NCBI GenBank assembly: GCA_026993705.1 | Contig: JALWSJ010000029.1 | Location: 1 to 31,005 of the forward strand | Reading direction: 5' to 3' | Source: Flavobacteriales bacterium | Lineage (GTDB): Bacteria > Bacteroidota > Bacteroidia > Flavobacteriales_D > Parvicellaceae | Length of the DNA stretch: 31,005 bases | Shown: piece after piece, positions 8,055-16,524 of the stretch | How positions within the stretch are numbered: the stretch's first letter is position 1 | Layout of the letters: each line of letters begins with the position of its first letter | Notes under the pieces: model-generated | What the model was told of the DNA's origin: nothing | What the model saw: the letters and a program-made list of their open reading frames with translations, nothing else | Database searches by the model: none | Translations under genes and position numbers: made by a program

Positions 8055-9650
8055 ATGAACTATAAAATTACTTTTTTGACCTTGTTTTTATTTTCGGGAT
8101 TATCGTTTTTTTCGCAAGCTTGGAAAACTTATCCTTACACTCCTGCAGGAAGTTTGATTTCTTTTCCGTTGGATGAAGGTCGTCATACTGCTGAGCCTTC
8201 GGAATGGTGGTACACGATTGGACACGTAACGGGAGCGACTACGGGTAAGCATTACAGCTATATGTTGACGTATTTTTATTATCCGTATGGAAGTACAATT
8301 GATGGGTTTCGTATTTTAAACATTAGTGATGACGATAATCTGGTTTTTAACGATGAAATGAAATTATTGTCTTACGATACTTTGGATACGACTCAAGTTA
8401 ATATTTCGGCGAGTTTGTTTGGGGGCGGGACTGAGTTTTGGAGAAATAAACACAATATCTCAGGTGCTGTTCTTCCTTTTGAATATGAAATACAGGCAAT
8501 TTCTGCGTATGTTTCTCTTGATTTAGAGTATAATACGATAAAAAAACCTTTGATATTAGGGGATAGCGGATACTTGTTTCAAGGAGCATCTGACTATACA
8601 TATTATTATTCTGAAACGGGAATAGATATTAGCGGAACAATAACTTATAATGGTATTACGGAAAATATTTCGGGATTGGGATGGATTGACAGGCAATATG
8701 GGTCTTTAAACCCTTCCAGCGGCACCAAATATGAATGGTTTGCTGTGCAGCTTTCAAATGGTATGGATATTAATTTATGGAATATTTTTACACAGGAAAA
8801 TACAATACCAAATGATGACAAATATAGGATTTTTTCGGCATATATAAATGATTCTACGCAATATACTACCTCTGATTTTGAATTGGAACGCTTATCTTTT
8901 GCCTATACTCCGGATAATCAAAAATGTTATGCTCAAAGCTGGAGATTGACTTCTCCGATAAATAATGTCGATTTGGTTATAACAACTCTGTATAGCAATT
9001 CAGAGGTTCAAAGCCCTTTCCGTTTTTATGAAGGGGCAACAACAATATCGGGAACTATAAATGGCGTAACAGTTACTGGAAAAGGTTTTGCTGAACTTTT
9101 ACACTCATATGAGATTCCCGATATAACGATTGCGGGCGATTCTATTTGGAATAGCTCTATTCCTTTTAATTGGCAACTAAACAATCCGGATGAAGGAAAC
9201 CCTTTGACCTATAAATTAGAATACAGTACTGATAATCAAAATACTTTTTCGGACATTACAAACAACTTAACGGATACTACTTTTACTTGGAATACGAATC
9301 AATTTTCTAACGGCGATACTTTTTGGCTAAAAGTTAGTGGTTTGTCAATTGACGGAACAATTGTAGGCAGTACTATCAAAAAAATCACATATAATGACGG
9401 GCTTAATGTTCAAGAATATGGTAATTCGCAGTTGAGCATTTTTCCAAATCCTGCTTCTGAATACATAACTGTTACGGCAAAAGGTGTTCAAAAAATTTCT
9501 ATTATGGATGTTAACGGCAAGTTAATTCGCTCTATGACAAATGTCGTTTCCCCTACTGAAATAAATGTAAAAGACCTTGATACAGGAACGTATTTCATTA
9601 CTGTTTTTACTGCTAAAGGAAAAATTTCAAGAAAGTTAGTTATTCAATAA
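8055..9650 (+). CDS. T9SS-secreted CrtC/AttH-like lipocalin-fold protein
   Basis: A 531-residue secreted protein. Residues 1-22 are a signal peptide ending FFSQA. Residues about 30-350 resemble the lipocalin-like fold of carotenoid hydratase CrtC and AttH proteins: the opening stretch carries HTAEPSEWWYTIGHV (45-59), and later GLGWIDRQYGSL and EWFAVQLSNGMDINLW follow, a pattern shared with this superfamily. A middle part (about 370-450) reads like a fibronectin-type beta domain. The last 74 residues (ISIFPNPA-like start, LSIFPNPASEYITV, ending KISRKLVIQ) are a type A T9SS sorting domain, so the protein is exported to the cell surface or medium. Enzymatic activity is uncertain; secreted CrtC-like proteins need not act on carotenoids. 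It is a single gene bounded by a repeat cluster upstream and metH downstream. Confidence 0.85.
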   Translation: MNYKITFLTLFLFSGLSFFSQAWKTYPYTPAGSLISFPLDEGRHTAEPSEWWYTIGHVTGATTGKHYSYMLTYFYYPYGSTIDGFRILNISDDDNLVFNDEMKLLSYDTLDTTQVNISASLFGGGTEFWRNKHNISGAVLPFEYEIQAISAYVSLDLEYNTIKKPLILGDSGYLFQGASDYTYYYSETGIDISGTITYNGITENISGLGWIDRQYGSLNPSSGTKYEWFAVQLSNGMDINLWNIFTQENTIPNDDKYRIFSAYINDSTQYTTSDFELERLSFAYTPDNQKCYAQSWRLTSPINNVDLVITTLYSNSEVQSPFRFYEGATTISGTINGVTVTGKGFAELLHSYEIPDITIAGDSIWNSSIPFNWQLNNPDEGNPLTYKLEYSTDNQNTFSDITNNLTDTTFTWNTNQFSNGDTFWLKVSGLSIDGTIVGSTIKKITYNDGLNVQEYGNSQLSIFPNPASEYITVTAKGVQKISIMDVNGKLIRSMTNVVSPTEINVKDLDTGTYFITVFTAKGKISRKLVIQ

Positions 9651-9739
9651 ACGAAAAAAACACCCCTTTCTTAAAAAACTTCTTTAAAATGATTATAATT
9701 TAAATTCCTATGTATTAAAAACGGAAAACATAAATAACT

Positions 9740-9747
9740 TATCTTTG
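9740..9747 (+). promoter_or_regulatory. -7 box of metH promoter
   Basis: TATCTTTG matches TAnnTTTG and lies 24 nt before the metH ATG. No convincing -33 TTG is seen at the right distance. I see no cobalamin or SAM riboswitch in the 121 bases between this gene and the previous one. Confidence 0.5.
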
Positions 9748-9771
9748 CGGTTCTTTAGTTAAAGATTGCTT

Positions 9772-12492
9772 ATGAGTTTACATCCCGATTATACAGGAGA
9801 TTATATATACAAGTGGAAGAATATTCCTTATTTAAAATTGAGTGGACTTGAGCCTTTGGTCGTTACTCCGGAGCTTAATTTTATTAATATTGGTGAACGA
9901 ACCAACGTAACGGGGTCGCGGAAGTTTTTACGCCTTATAAAAAACAGGGAATTTGAAGAAGCCTTGCAAGTAGCAAGAGATCAAGTTGACGGAGGAGCAC
10001 AAATCATCGACATCAATATGGATGAGGGGATGTTGGACGGTGTAGAAGCTATGACTACTTTCTTAAATTTAATTGCTTCCGAACCCGATATTTCAAAAGT
10101 TCCCGTAATGATAGATTCATCGAAATGGGAGATTATTGAAGCAGGATTAAAATGTGTGCAAGGGAAAAGTATCGTAAACTCTATTAGTTTAAAATCGGGA
10201 GAAAAAGAATTTATTCGACAAGCAAAACTCATAAAAAAATACGGAGCGGCGACCATTGTTATGGCTTTCGATGAAGAGGGACAAGCAGATTCGTACAAAA
10301 AAAGAATACAAATGTGTGAGCGTTCGTATCGTATTCTTGTCGATATTGTCAAATTCCCTCCGCAAGATATTATTTTTGACCCCAATATATTTCCCGTAGC
10401 AACCGGAATAGAAGAACACAATAATAACGCATTGGATTTCTTTAGAGCCACACGTTGGATTAGAGAAAACTTACCTGGAGCACACGTCAGCGGAGGGGTT
10501 AGTAATGTTTCCTTTTCTTTTAGAGGAAACAATACCGTAAGAGAAGCCATGCACTCCGCCTTTCTTTACCACGCGATAAAAGAAGGTATGGATATGGGAA
10601 TCGTAAACCCAGCAATGCTTGAAGTTTATGATGATATACCAAAAGATTTATTAGAACACGTAGAAGACGTGTTGCTAAACAGAAGACCAGACGCAACCGA
10701 ACGTTTGCTTGACTTTGCTGAATCCGTTGTAAGTACAGGAAAAAAAGAGGAAAAAACACAAGAATGGCGAACTAAACCTGTAGAAGAACGACTTGCTCAT
10801 TCATTAGTTAAAGGAATAACCGAATTTATAGACGTTGACATAGAAGAATGTCGCAAAAAATACACCCGTCCCATTGAGGTAATAGAAGGTCCTTTGATGG
10901 ACGGAATGAACATTGTCGGAGACTTGTTTGGTGCTGGTAAAATGTTTTTACCCCAAGTAGTCAAATCAGCAAGAGTAATGAAAAAAGCCGTAGCCTATCT
11001 TCTTCCCTACATAGAAGCAGAAAAAGGAGAAGGAAATACCAGTGCAGGTAAAGTCCTCATGGCTACCGTAAAAGGAGATGTTCACGACATCGGAAAAAAC
11101 ATTGTAGGAGTTGTTTTGGGTTGTAATAATTACGAAGTGATTGATATTGGAGTAATGGTTCCTTGCGATGAAATTATCCGTAGAGCTAAGGAAGAAGGTG
11201 CCGATATTATAGGGTTAAGTGGCTTGATTACTCCTTCTTTGGACGAAATGGTTGACGTAGCCAAAGAACTAGAAAAATCTAGACTTAAAATCCCTTTGAT
11301 GATAGGCGGTGCAACCACGTCAAGAGTTCATACAGCTGTAAAAATAGAACCCCACCTTAAAAGTGCTCAAGCTGTACATGTTTTAGACGCTTCTCGTTCG
11401 GTTACCGTTGTCGAAAGTTTATTGGGAGAGAAGAAAGAGGTATATGTCCAAAATCTGAAAAAAGAATACGAAAAAGTAAGAGAAAACCATCAGAAAAAAC
11501 TAGGACAAAAGAAATTAATATCCATAGAGGCAGCTAGAAAAAACAGAATACCAATCGATTGGAAAGGGGAGGATATTGCCCAACCAAAAACAACAGGGGT
11601 TCAAGTCATAAAAGATTTTGATTTAGAAAAATTGGTCGATTATATCGATTGGACACCCTTTTTTCAAACGTGGGAGTTGCACGGAGGCTATCCACGCATA
11701 TTAACCGATGAAATTGTAGGAGAAGAAGCGACTAAATTGTTTGCCGATGCTCAAAAAATGCTTCAAACCATCGTGAAAGAAAAATGGTTAACAGCAAATG
11801 CGGTTTACGGCATATTTCCGGCTAATTCCGTTAACTATGATGACATAGAAATTTACTCCGATGAAAGCAGAACGGAAGTCGCTCTTTTATCTTGTCAAAT
11901 GCGTCAACAAATCAAAAAAGTAAAAGGAGCACCTAATAATTGTTTAGCTGATTTTATCGCACCGAAAGAAACGCAATTGAAAGACCATATCGGGGCTTTT
12001 GTAGTAACAACAGGGTTGAATATAGAAAAGCACTTACAACGTTTTGAAGAAGACCACGATGATTACAACTCGATTATGCTGAAAGCACTAGCCGATAGAT
12101 TAGCCGAAGCCTTTGCCGAGTACTTACACAAAAAAGTAAGAACCGAAGATTGGGGATATTCGCCTGATGAACGACTGAAAAACGAAGAACTAATAAAAGA
12201 AAAATACAGAGGAATACGTCCGGCACCCGGTTATCCTGCTTGCCCCGACCACACCGAAAAAATTGGTTTATTCAAGCTACTGAACGCTACTGAAAACACA
12301 GGCGTAAAACTTACCGACAGTTTGGCAATGTTTCCTGCATCATCGGTTAGTGGCTGGTATTTCGCACACCCTAAAAGCAAATACTTCGGAGTAGGAAAAA
12401 TAATGCTCGACCAAGTAGAAAGTATCGCCAAACGAAAAAACATTCCTTTTGAAAAAATGCAACGTTGGCTTTCTCCAAATATCAATGATTAA
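9772..12492 (+). CDS. metH: methionine synthase, cobalamin-dependent, lacking the homocysteine module
   Basis: This 906-residue protein corresponds to the last three modules of MetH. It carries the methyltetrahydrofolate-binding (pterin) domain with NIGERTNVTGSRKF near residue 40, the cobalamin cap and B12-binding domain with DVHDIGKNIVG near 437-447 (its His is the lower axial cobalt ligand), and the reactivation domain with RPAPGYPACPDHTEK near 817-831, which binds S-adenosylmethionine. The N-terminal homocysteine-binding zinc module of about 350 residues is absent. A split MetH is common in Bacteroidota, where a separate homocysteine methyltransferase gene supplies it; that gene is not in this window. 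I chose the ATG at 9772 over a TTG two codons earlier. Nearly full-length for a split enzyme and without internal damage. rsmE follows after 20 nt. Confidence 0.96.
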   Translation: MSLHPDYTGDYIYKWKNIPYLKLSGLEPLVVTPELNFINIGERTNVTGSRKFLRLIKNREFEEALQVARDQVDGGAQIIDINMDEGMLDGVEAMTTFLNLIASEPDISKVPVMIDSSKWEIIEAGLKCVQGKSIVNSISLKSGEKEFIRQAKLIKKYGAATIVMAFDEEGQADSYKKRIQMCERSYRILVDIVKFPPQDIIFDPNIFPVATGIEEHNNNALDFFRATRWIRENLPGAHVSGGVSNVSFSFRGNNTVREAMHSAFLYHAIKEGMDMGIVNPAMLEVYDDIPKDLLEHVEDVLLNRRPDATERLLDFAESVVSTGKKEEKTQEWRTKPVEERLAHSLVKGITEFIDVDIEECRKKYTRPIEVIEGPLMDGMNIVGDLFGAGKMFLPQVVKSARVMKKAVAYLLPYIEAEKGEGNTSAGKVLMATVKGDVHDIGKNIVGVVLGCNNYEVIDIGVMVPCDEIIRRAKEEGADIIGLSGLITPSLDEMVDVAKELEKSRLKIPLMIGGATTSRVHTAVKIEPHLKSAQAVHVLDASRSVTVVESLLGEKKEVYVQNLKKEYEKVRENHQKKLGQKKLISIEAARKNRIPIDWKGEDIAQPKTTGVQVIKDFDLEKLVDYIDWTPFFQTWELHGGYPRILTDEIVGEEATKLFADAQKMLQTIVKEKWLTANAVYGIFPANSVNYDDIEIYSDESRTEVALLSCQMRQQIKKVKGAPNNCLADFIAPKETQLKDHIGAFVVTTGLNIEKHLQRFEEDHDDYNSIMLKALADRLAEAFAEYLHKKVRTEDWGYSPDERLKNEELIKEKYRGIRPAPGYPACPDHTEKIGLFKLLNATENTGVKLTDSLAMFPASSVSGWYFAHPKSKYFGVGKIMLDQVESIAKRKNIPFEKMQRWLSPNIND

Positions 12493-12512
12493 TCAAAACC
12501 TTATCGACAAAA

Positions 12513-13208
12513 ATGCACACGTTTTACCTTCCCGATTGGGAGCAAATAAAAGTTCTTCCCGAAACCGAATCCAAACACGCCGTAAAAGTTCTTCGATTAA
12601 AAACAGGAGATAAAATAAGAGGAATAGACGGCAAAGGAACAGAGCTAAAAGCGACCATTAGCACCCCTCATCCTAAACGATGTGAGTTTATTATAGATGA
12701 AATCATCCACCACGAAAAACCAACGCAAAATATAAGCATAGCCATAGCCCCAACCAAAAGCAACGACCGTATCGAATGGTTTTTAGAAAAAGCCGTAGAA
12801 ATCGGAATCACGGAATTTACGCCCTTGATTTGCACCCATTCCGAACGAAAAAAATTCAACGAACAACGATGGGAAAAAGTCCTTGTTTCCGCAATGAAAC
12901 AATCCCAACGCCTATGGAAACCCAAAATACATCCGCCTGTTAAATTCGCCACATTCATACAAGAAGAACAAAACGCCGAAGTCAAAGCCATAGCCTACTG
13001 CGGAGAAAAATTTCCCAAAAAAGAGTTTGCCAAAATAACCGATTCCACCAAAAACCAACTCATTTTAATTGGACCCGAAGGCGATTTTTCACCTGAAGAA
13101 ACACAAAATGCCATACAAAAAGGCTTCACAGCAACCACATTAGGCAACAATAGATTAAGAACAGAAACCGCAGGAGTAGTAGCCTGTACACTAATGAAAT
13201 TTGCATAA
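12513..13208 (+). CDS. rsmE: 16S rRNA (uracil(1498)-N3)-methyltransferase
   Basis: A 231-residue SPOUT-class methyltransferase that modifies U1498 of 16S rRNA in the assembled 30S subunit, using S-adenosylmethionine. The N-terminal PUA-like part (HAVKVLRLKTGDKI, 22-35) contacts RNA. The C-terminal knotted domain carries the family signatures IGPEGDFSPEE and LGNNRLRTETA, which form the cofactor pocket. The length matches the family. It starts 20 nt after metH on the same strand and the two are probably co-transcribed, although the functional link is only shared use of methyl groups. Repeat copy E starts 12 nt after its stop codon. Confidence 0.96.
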   Translation: MHTFYLPDWEQIKVLPETESKHAVKVLRLKTGDKIRGIDGKGTELKATISTPHPKRCEFIIDEIIHHEKPTQNISIAIAPTKSNDRIEWFLEKAVEIGITEFTPLICTHSERKKFNEQRWEKVLVSAMKQSQRLWKPKIHPPVKFATFIQEEQNAEVKAIAYCGEKFPKKEFAKITDSTKNQLILIGPEGDFSPEETQNAIQKGFTATTLGNNRLRTETAGVVACTLMKFA

Positions 13209-13220
13209 TCACTAATTTTT

Positions 13221-13358
13221 GGGCGTTCCCCCAATTTACAAAAGAAACATATCGCTATTGCGAAACGTTTCTTTTGTAAATCGGGGTCGGGCTATCCACT
13301 ATATCTTTTGCCCTCCAAAAGGAGGGAGGGCAAAAGGATGCCGTTCCTATCCCTAACA
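13221..13358 (-). repeat. two-hairpin intergenic element, copy E
   Basis: Read on the minus strand, block 1 is GTTAGGGATAGGAACGGCAT, hairpin 1 (13305-13336) has CTTTTGCCCTCC/GGAGGGCAAAAG, block 2 is GGATAGCCCGACC, hairpin 2 (13228-13286) has a long imperfect stem with CAAAAGAAAC/GTTTCTTTTG, and block 3 is GGGAACGCCC (13221-13230). The hairpin 2 loop contains AGCGATATG, as in copy C. It starts 12 nt after the rsmE stop. A related 5' extension continues to about 13407. Confidence 0.9.
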
Positions 13359-13456
13359 TGTGTTGAAATAAGTGCAAGAAAGTGAATTTTCGTTTCTTTA
13401 GACGATGAAAAACTAAAAAAAATAATCGTTTCCTTCTCACATCTATGGTAATATCG

Positions 13457-13464
13457 TATTTTTG
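13457..13464 (+). promoter_or_regulatory. -7 box of asd, possibly leaderless
   Basis: TATTTTTG matches TAnnTTTG and ends only four bases before the asd ATG. In Bacteroidota, transcription begins a few bases after this box, so the message would start at or next to the start codon. No -33 TTG is obvious. Confidence 0.5.
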
Positions 13465-13468
13465 AACT

Positions 13469-14458
13469 ATGAAAATAGCTGTAATAGGAGCTACCGGAAT
13501 GGTAGGAGAACAAATACTCAAAATATTGGAAGAACGTAAGCTGAATGTAACCGAACTCATTCCCGTAGCATCAGCCAAAAATGTTGGAAAACACATAACA
13601 TGGAACGGAAAAACAAGAACCATTCAAAGTTTGGAACAAGCCCTTTCTAAAAAACCGGACATCGCTATTTTTTCGGCAGGAGGAGCAATTTCCAAAGAAT
13701 GGGCACCAAAATTTGCACAAGTAGATACAACGGTAATCGATAATTCTTCAGCGTGGCGAATGGACGAAACTAAAAAACTGATTGTTCCTGAAATAAATGC
13801 TTCAATCCTAAGCAAAGAGGATAAAATCATTGCCAATCCCAATTGTTCTACTATCCAAATGGTTTTAGCTTTATCTTCCCTTCAGAAAAAATACGGGTTA
13901 AAACGCTTGGTCATCTCCACTTATCAATCCGTTTCGGGTACCGGTGTAAAAGCCGTACATCAACTTGAAAACGAAAGACAGGGAATACAAGGAGAAATGG
14001 TATATCCTTATCCTATCGACAAAAATTGTCTTCCGCACGGAGGTGATTTCTTGGAAGACGGTTACACAACAGAAGAACAAAAACTTGTAGAAGAAACACG
14101 CAAAATATTTAATGATAACAACATCGAAATAACTGCTACGGTTGTTCGTGTTCCCGTAGAAGGAGGACACAGCGAATCGGTAAATGCAGAATTGCATAAA
14201 CACTTTTCTATTGACAACATCAAAAAAGAAATCGCACAAACTCCCGGTGTTATTTTACAAGACAACCCCGAATCCAACATCTATCCGATGCCACTATTTG
14301 CAAAAAACAAAGACGATGTTTTTGTAGGACGAATAAGACGTGATTTTTCTCAAGATAATACCCTAAATTTGTGGATTGTTGCCGATAACCTTAGAAAAGG
14401 AGCAGCAACTAACGCAGTACAAATTGCAGCATACTTAATCGAAAACAAACTTATATAA
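13469..14458 (+). CDS. asd: aspartate-semialdehyde dehydrogenase
   Basis: This 329-residue enzyme makes L-aspartate 4-semialdehyde from aspartyl phosphate with NADPH, the branch point to lysine/diaminopimelate and to threonine and methionine. The N-terminal GATGMVGEQ (7-15) is the nucleotide-binding loop, Cys126 in NPNCSTIQ is the catalytic nucleophile, and His234 in PVEGGHSES is the general acid/base. Length and motifs are typical. dapF starts 5 nt after its stop, so the two form an operon feeding diaminopimelate and lysine synthesis. A likely promoter box lies directly upstream, giving little or no leader. Confidence 0.97.
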   Translation: MKIAVIGATGMVGEQILKILEERKLNVTELIPVASAKNVGKHITWNGKTRTIQSLEQALSKKPDIAIFSAGGAISKEWAPKFAQVDTTVIDNSSAWRMDETKKLIVPEINASILSKEDKIIANPNCSTIQMVLALSSLQKKYGLKRLVISTYQSVSGTGVKAVHQLENERQGIQGEMVYPYPIDKNCLPHGGDFLEDGYTTEEQKLVEETRKIFNDNNIEITATVVRVPVEGGHSESVNAELHKHFSIDNIKKEIAQTPGVILQDNPESNIYPMPLFAKNKDDVFVGRIRRDFSQDNTLNLWIVADNLRKGAATNAVQIAAYLIENKLI

Positions 14459-14463
14459 TTTTA

Positions 14464-15246
14464 ATGCAAAAATTTATAAAATATCAAGGAACGGGAAACG
14501 ACTTTGTCGTTATCGATAATCGAAATAATGATTTTCCAAAAAACGCTGAAACAATTCATTTTATATGTCAACAAAAATTCGGTATAGGCTCTGACGGACT
14601 TATCCTCATCGAAAACAATACTGAAGGACTTGATTTCACAATGCTTTTTTACAATCCTGACGGCTCACAAAGTTTTTGTGGAAACGGTAGTCGTTGTGCT
14701 GTTCATTTTGCTCATTCTTTGGGAATGATTGACAAACACACGCGTTTTCTTTCAACGGATGGCGAACACGAAGCATACGTTATGGAAAACAGCCTCATTA
14801 AATTAAAAATGAACGATGTTCCTGTAGTTGAGCAACATCCCGATTATGATTTTCTAAACACAGGTTCACCGCATTATGTTACTTATACCACCTCTATTGA
14901 TGAGTTGGATATTGTACAGAAAGGCAGAGCAATACGCTACGATGAAGCCTACAAAAGTACAGGGGGAACAAACGTTAATTATATAGAAGACAAAGGAAAT
15001 TACTACAAAATAAGAACGTATGAAAGAGGGGTTGAAAACGAAACTTTATCTTGCGGAACAGGTGTTACGGCAAGTGCTTTAAGTATTGCCTTACGAAACA
15101 ATTTAAAAGAAGGACCACTGCACCTAAAACCTCTAGGCGGAGATTTATGGGTTGATTTTCGTTACAATAAAGAAAAAGGTTTTACCGATATTTGGTTAAC
15201 CGGAGCTGTAGCTAAGGTTTTTGAAGGAGAAATAGATATGTGGTAA
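14464..15246 (+). CDS. dapF: diaminopimelate epimerase
   Basis: A 260-residue cofactor-free racemase that converts LL- to meso-diaminopimelate for peptidoglycan and lysine. The two catalytic cysteines are in place: Cys72 in FCGNGSRC and Cys197 in SCGTGVTAS, with GTGNDFVVID at the N-terminus (9-18). The protein is complete and of usual length. It is the second gene of the asd-dapF operon (5-nt gap). No terminator hairpin follows directly; repeat copy B with its 5' extension begins about 25 nt downstream. Confidence 0.97.
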   Translation: MQKFIKYQGTGNDFVVIDNRNNDFPKNAETIHFICQQKFGIGSDGLILIENNTEGLDFTMLFYNPDGSQSFCGNGSRCAVHFAHSLGMIDKHTRFLSTDGEHEAYVMENSLIKLKMNDVPVVEQHPDYDFLNTGSPHYVTYTTSIDELDIVQKGRAIRYDEAYKSTGGTNVNYIEDKGNYYKIRTYERGVENETLSCGTGVTASALSIALRNNLKEGPLHLKPLGGDLWVDFRYNKEKGFTDIWLTGAVAKVFEGEIDMW

Positions 15247-15315
15247 TGTGTTTTATCCGAAGTATTTTTATCGTCTAAGAAACCAAAAATTACTTTCTCT
15301 TTGTCAATTTTACCC

Positions 15316-15466
15316 GCGTTAGGGATAGAACGGTGTGTTTGAACTCCTTTTGTGTTGTTGCACTTATGCGACACAAAAGAGTGAGTAGTGATAGCCCGAC
15401 CATTACGGCGTTAAAAAGCAATTTCGTTGTACTACATTGCTTTTTTATGCCGTAATGGGAACGCCC
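15316..15466 (+). repeat. two-hairpin intergenic element, copy B
   Basis: Block 1 is GTTAGGGATAGAACGGTGT. Hairpin 1 (15347-15379) has CTTTTGTG/CACAAAAG with an inner TTGCA/TGCGA pairing. Block 2 is GATAGCCCGACC. Hairpin 2 (15400-15458) has CCATTACGGC/GCCGTAATGG and block 3 is GGGAACGCCC (15457-15466). The terminal 23-base core of hairpin 2 is reversed relative to copies A and D. Ends GCGTT/AACGC can pair. Of the 468-base gap 15247-15714, the rest holds repeat extensions (about 15270-15315 and 15546-15655) and the next promoter. Confidence 0.9.
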
Positions 15467-15545
15467 TAATCTTTGGTCTATGACATGTTTTTTCTTTTGC
15501 CGTTTTTCACAGTTCTAATACCATTTAAACATTGAAACGAACCTA

Positions 15546-15655
15546 ATAAAATATTTTTATTTTCCTTATATTTCTTCATAAACATTTTCCATACCTTGAG
15601 CTATGCAAAATTCGCATTCATTGTCTAAGGAAACTAAAACTCACTTTCTTTCATC
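15546..15655 (+). repeat. solo copy of the element 5' extension (R2)
   Basis: About 110 bases closely match 25930-26045, which leads into repeat copy C. Shared landmarks in order are ATAAAAT, TTCTTCA, GAGCTATGCAAA/GTGCTATGCAAA, CATYGTCTAA and AAACTAAAACTCA followed by TTTCTT. Here no two-hairpin element follows; the similarity fades near 15655, about 30 bases before the promoter of the next gene. Confidence 0.75.
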
Positions 15656-15685
15656 TCTTTTTAATATTCAAATGGTATAATTGTT

Positions 15686-15693
15686 TACTTTTG
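15686..15693 (+). promoter_or_regulatory. -7 box upstream of 15715 gene
   Basis: TACTTTTG matches TAnnTTTG, 21 nt before the ATG at 15715. No clear -33 element. Confidence 0.45.
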
Positions 15694-15714
15694 CTTTTCT
15701 AAATTAATGGGTCT

Positions 15715-16473
15715 ATGTTGAGATTTATTTCACTATTTTTTGTTTTATCACTTGCTTTTGGGGTAATGGGGCAAGACTTATTTACGCGTAAGAAAAAAGC
15801 ATTGGTTCAATATCGAACGTATAGAAGAGGGGGATGGATGTTTGCTCCGGGTATAACTTATATGTGGGGGCGTAAAACTAAAGATGAAAAACGAGACATA
15901 ACGCAGAAGGGACGAATTGCAGTCTATGCGGAAGTCGGCAGATTTCAAATATTTAAAGATGAGGGGAATGTTTTTAATTATTTTGATTATAGTTTGGCTT
16001 ATAAGAGATTGAGCGGAACCGAGGAATTTGCAGGGAGTAAGGCGGTATTTAAACAAAACTATATTTTGGGAAATTTTAATGTTAATAATATTTGGCAAAG
16101 GGGGGATTATACATTTATACAAAACAGTTTGGGAGTAAATTTAGATTATAAGTTTATGGAGAAATATGAGAGTAATGGATCTGGAAGTGATAACACAGGT
16201 CGTACATTATTTTCTCTTCATTATAAAATAGGTTACGGGATAAAAGCTCGTGGAAATTTGTTTATTATTCCGAGTATAGAAGTGCCGATTCTGAATGTTA
16301 TGGAATGGGAGAAAGGAAAATCTACTTACGGAATTTTCAGTAGTCGTTATAAACCTATTATTTTTTCTATTAGATTTGCCTTTCTGAGAAAAAGAAATAT
16401 GATGTCTTGTCCGGATAATGATTTGAGTCCGGAAGATAAAAAGAAACAAGATATGCACCTTATGGGGCAGTAA
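15715..16473 (+). CDS. exported protein, outer-membrane barrel-like (unrecognised)
   Basis: I do not recognise this 252-residue protein. A signal peptide covers residues 1-19 (hydrophobic core, cleavage before QDLF). After a basic segment (TRKKKALVQYRTYRR) the chain shows alternating beta-strand patterns rich in Tyr, Phe and Gly, such as GGWMFAPGITYMWG, FNYFDYSLAYKRL, GRTLFSLHYKIGYGI and NLFIIPSIEVPIL, suggesting an outer-membrane beta-barrel or related envelope protein. The C-terminal tail (SPEDKKKQDMHLMGQ) is charged and does not end in an aromatic residue. It is followed at 50 nt by a LOG-family gene on the same strand. Function unknown. Confidence 0.75.
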   Translation: MLRFISLFFVLSLAFGVMGQDLFTRKKKALVQYRTYRRGGWMFAPGITYMWGRKTKDEKRDITQKGRIAVYAEVGRFQIFKDEGNVFNYFDYSLAYKRLSGTEEFAGSKAVFKQNYILGNFNVNNIWQRGDYTFIQNSLGVNLDYKFMEKYESNGSGSDNTGRTLFSLHYKIGYGIKARGNLFIIPSIEVPILNVMEWEKGKSTYGIFSSRYKPIIFSIRFAFLRKRNMMSCPDNDLSPEDKKKQDMHLMGQ

Positions 16474-16489
16474 AATTAATCATTGCTCG

Positions 16490-16507
16490 TTTATTCGGGC
16501 GAATAAA
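16490..16507 (+). other. short perfect inverted repeat between genes
   Basis: TTTATTCG and CGAATAAA are separated by GG, 18 nt before the LOG start codon. It could form a small hairpin in the leader or be a dimeric binding site. No T run follows, so a terminator is unlikely. Confidence 0.4.
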
Positions 16508-16524
16508 AATTAAAATATTACATT

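Noticed and set aside
9651..9771. Riboswitch upstream of metH
   Set aside because: No B12-box or SAM-type conserved core and no strong stem structure is visible in the 121 bases.
9981..10550. 189-codon open frame on the minus strand inside metH
   Set aside because: It is antisense to a strongly conserved enzyme and its product has no recognisable features.
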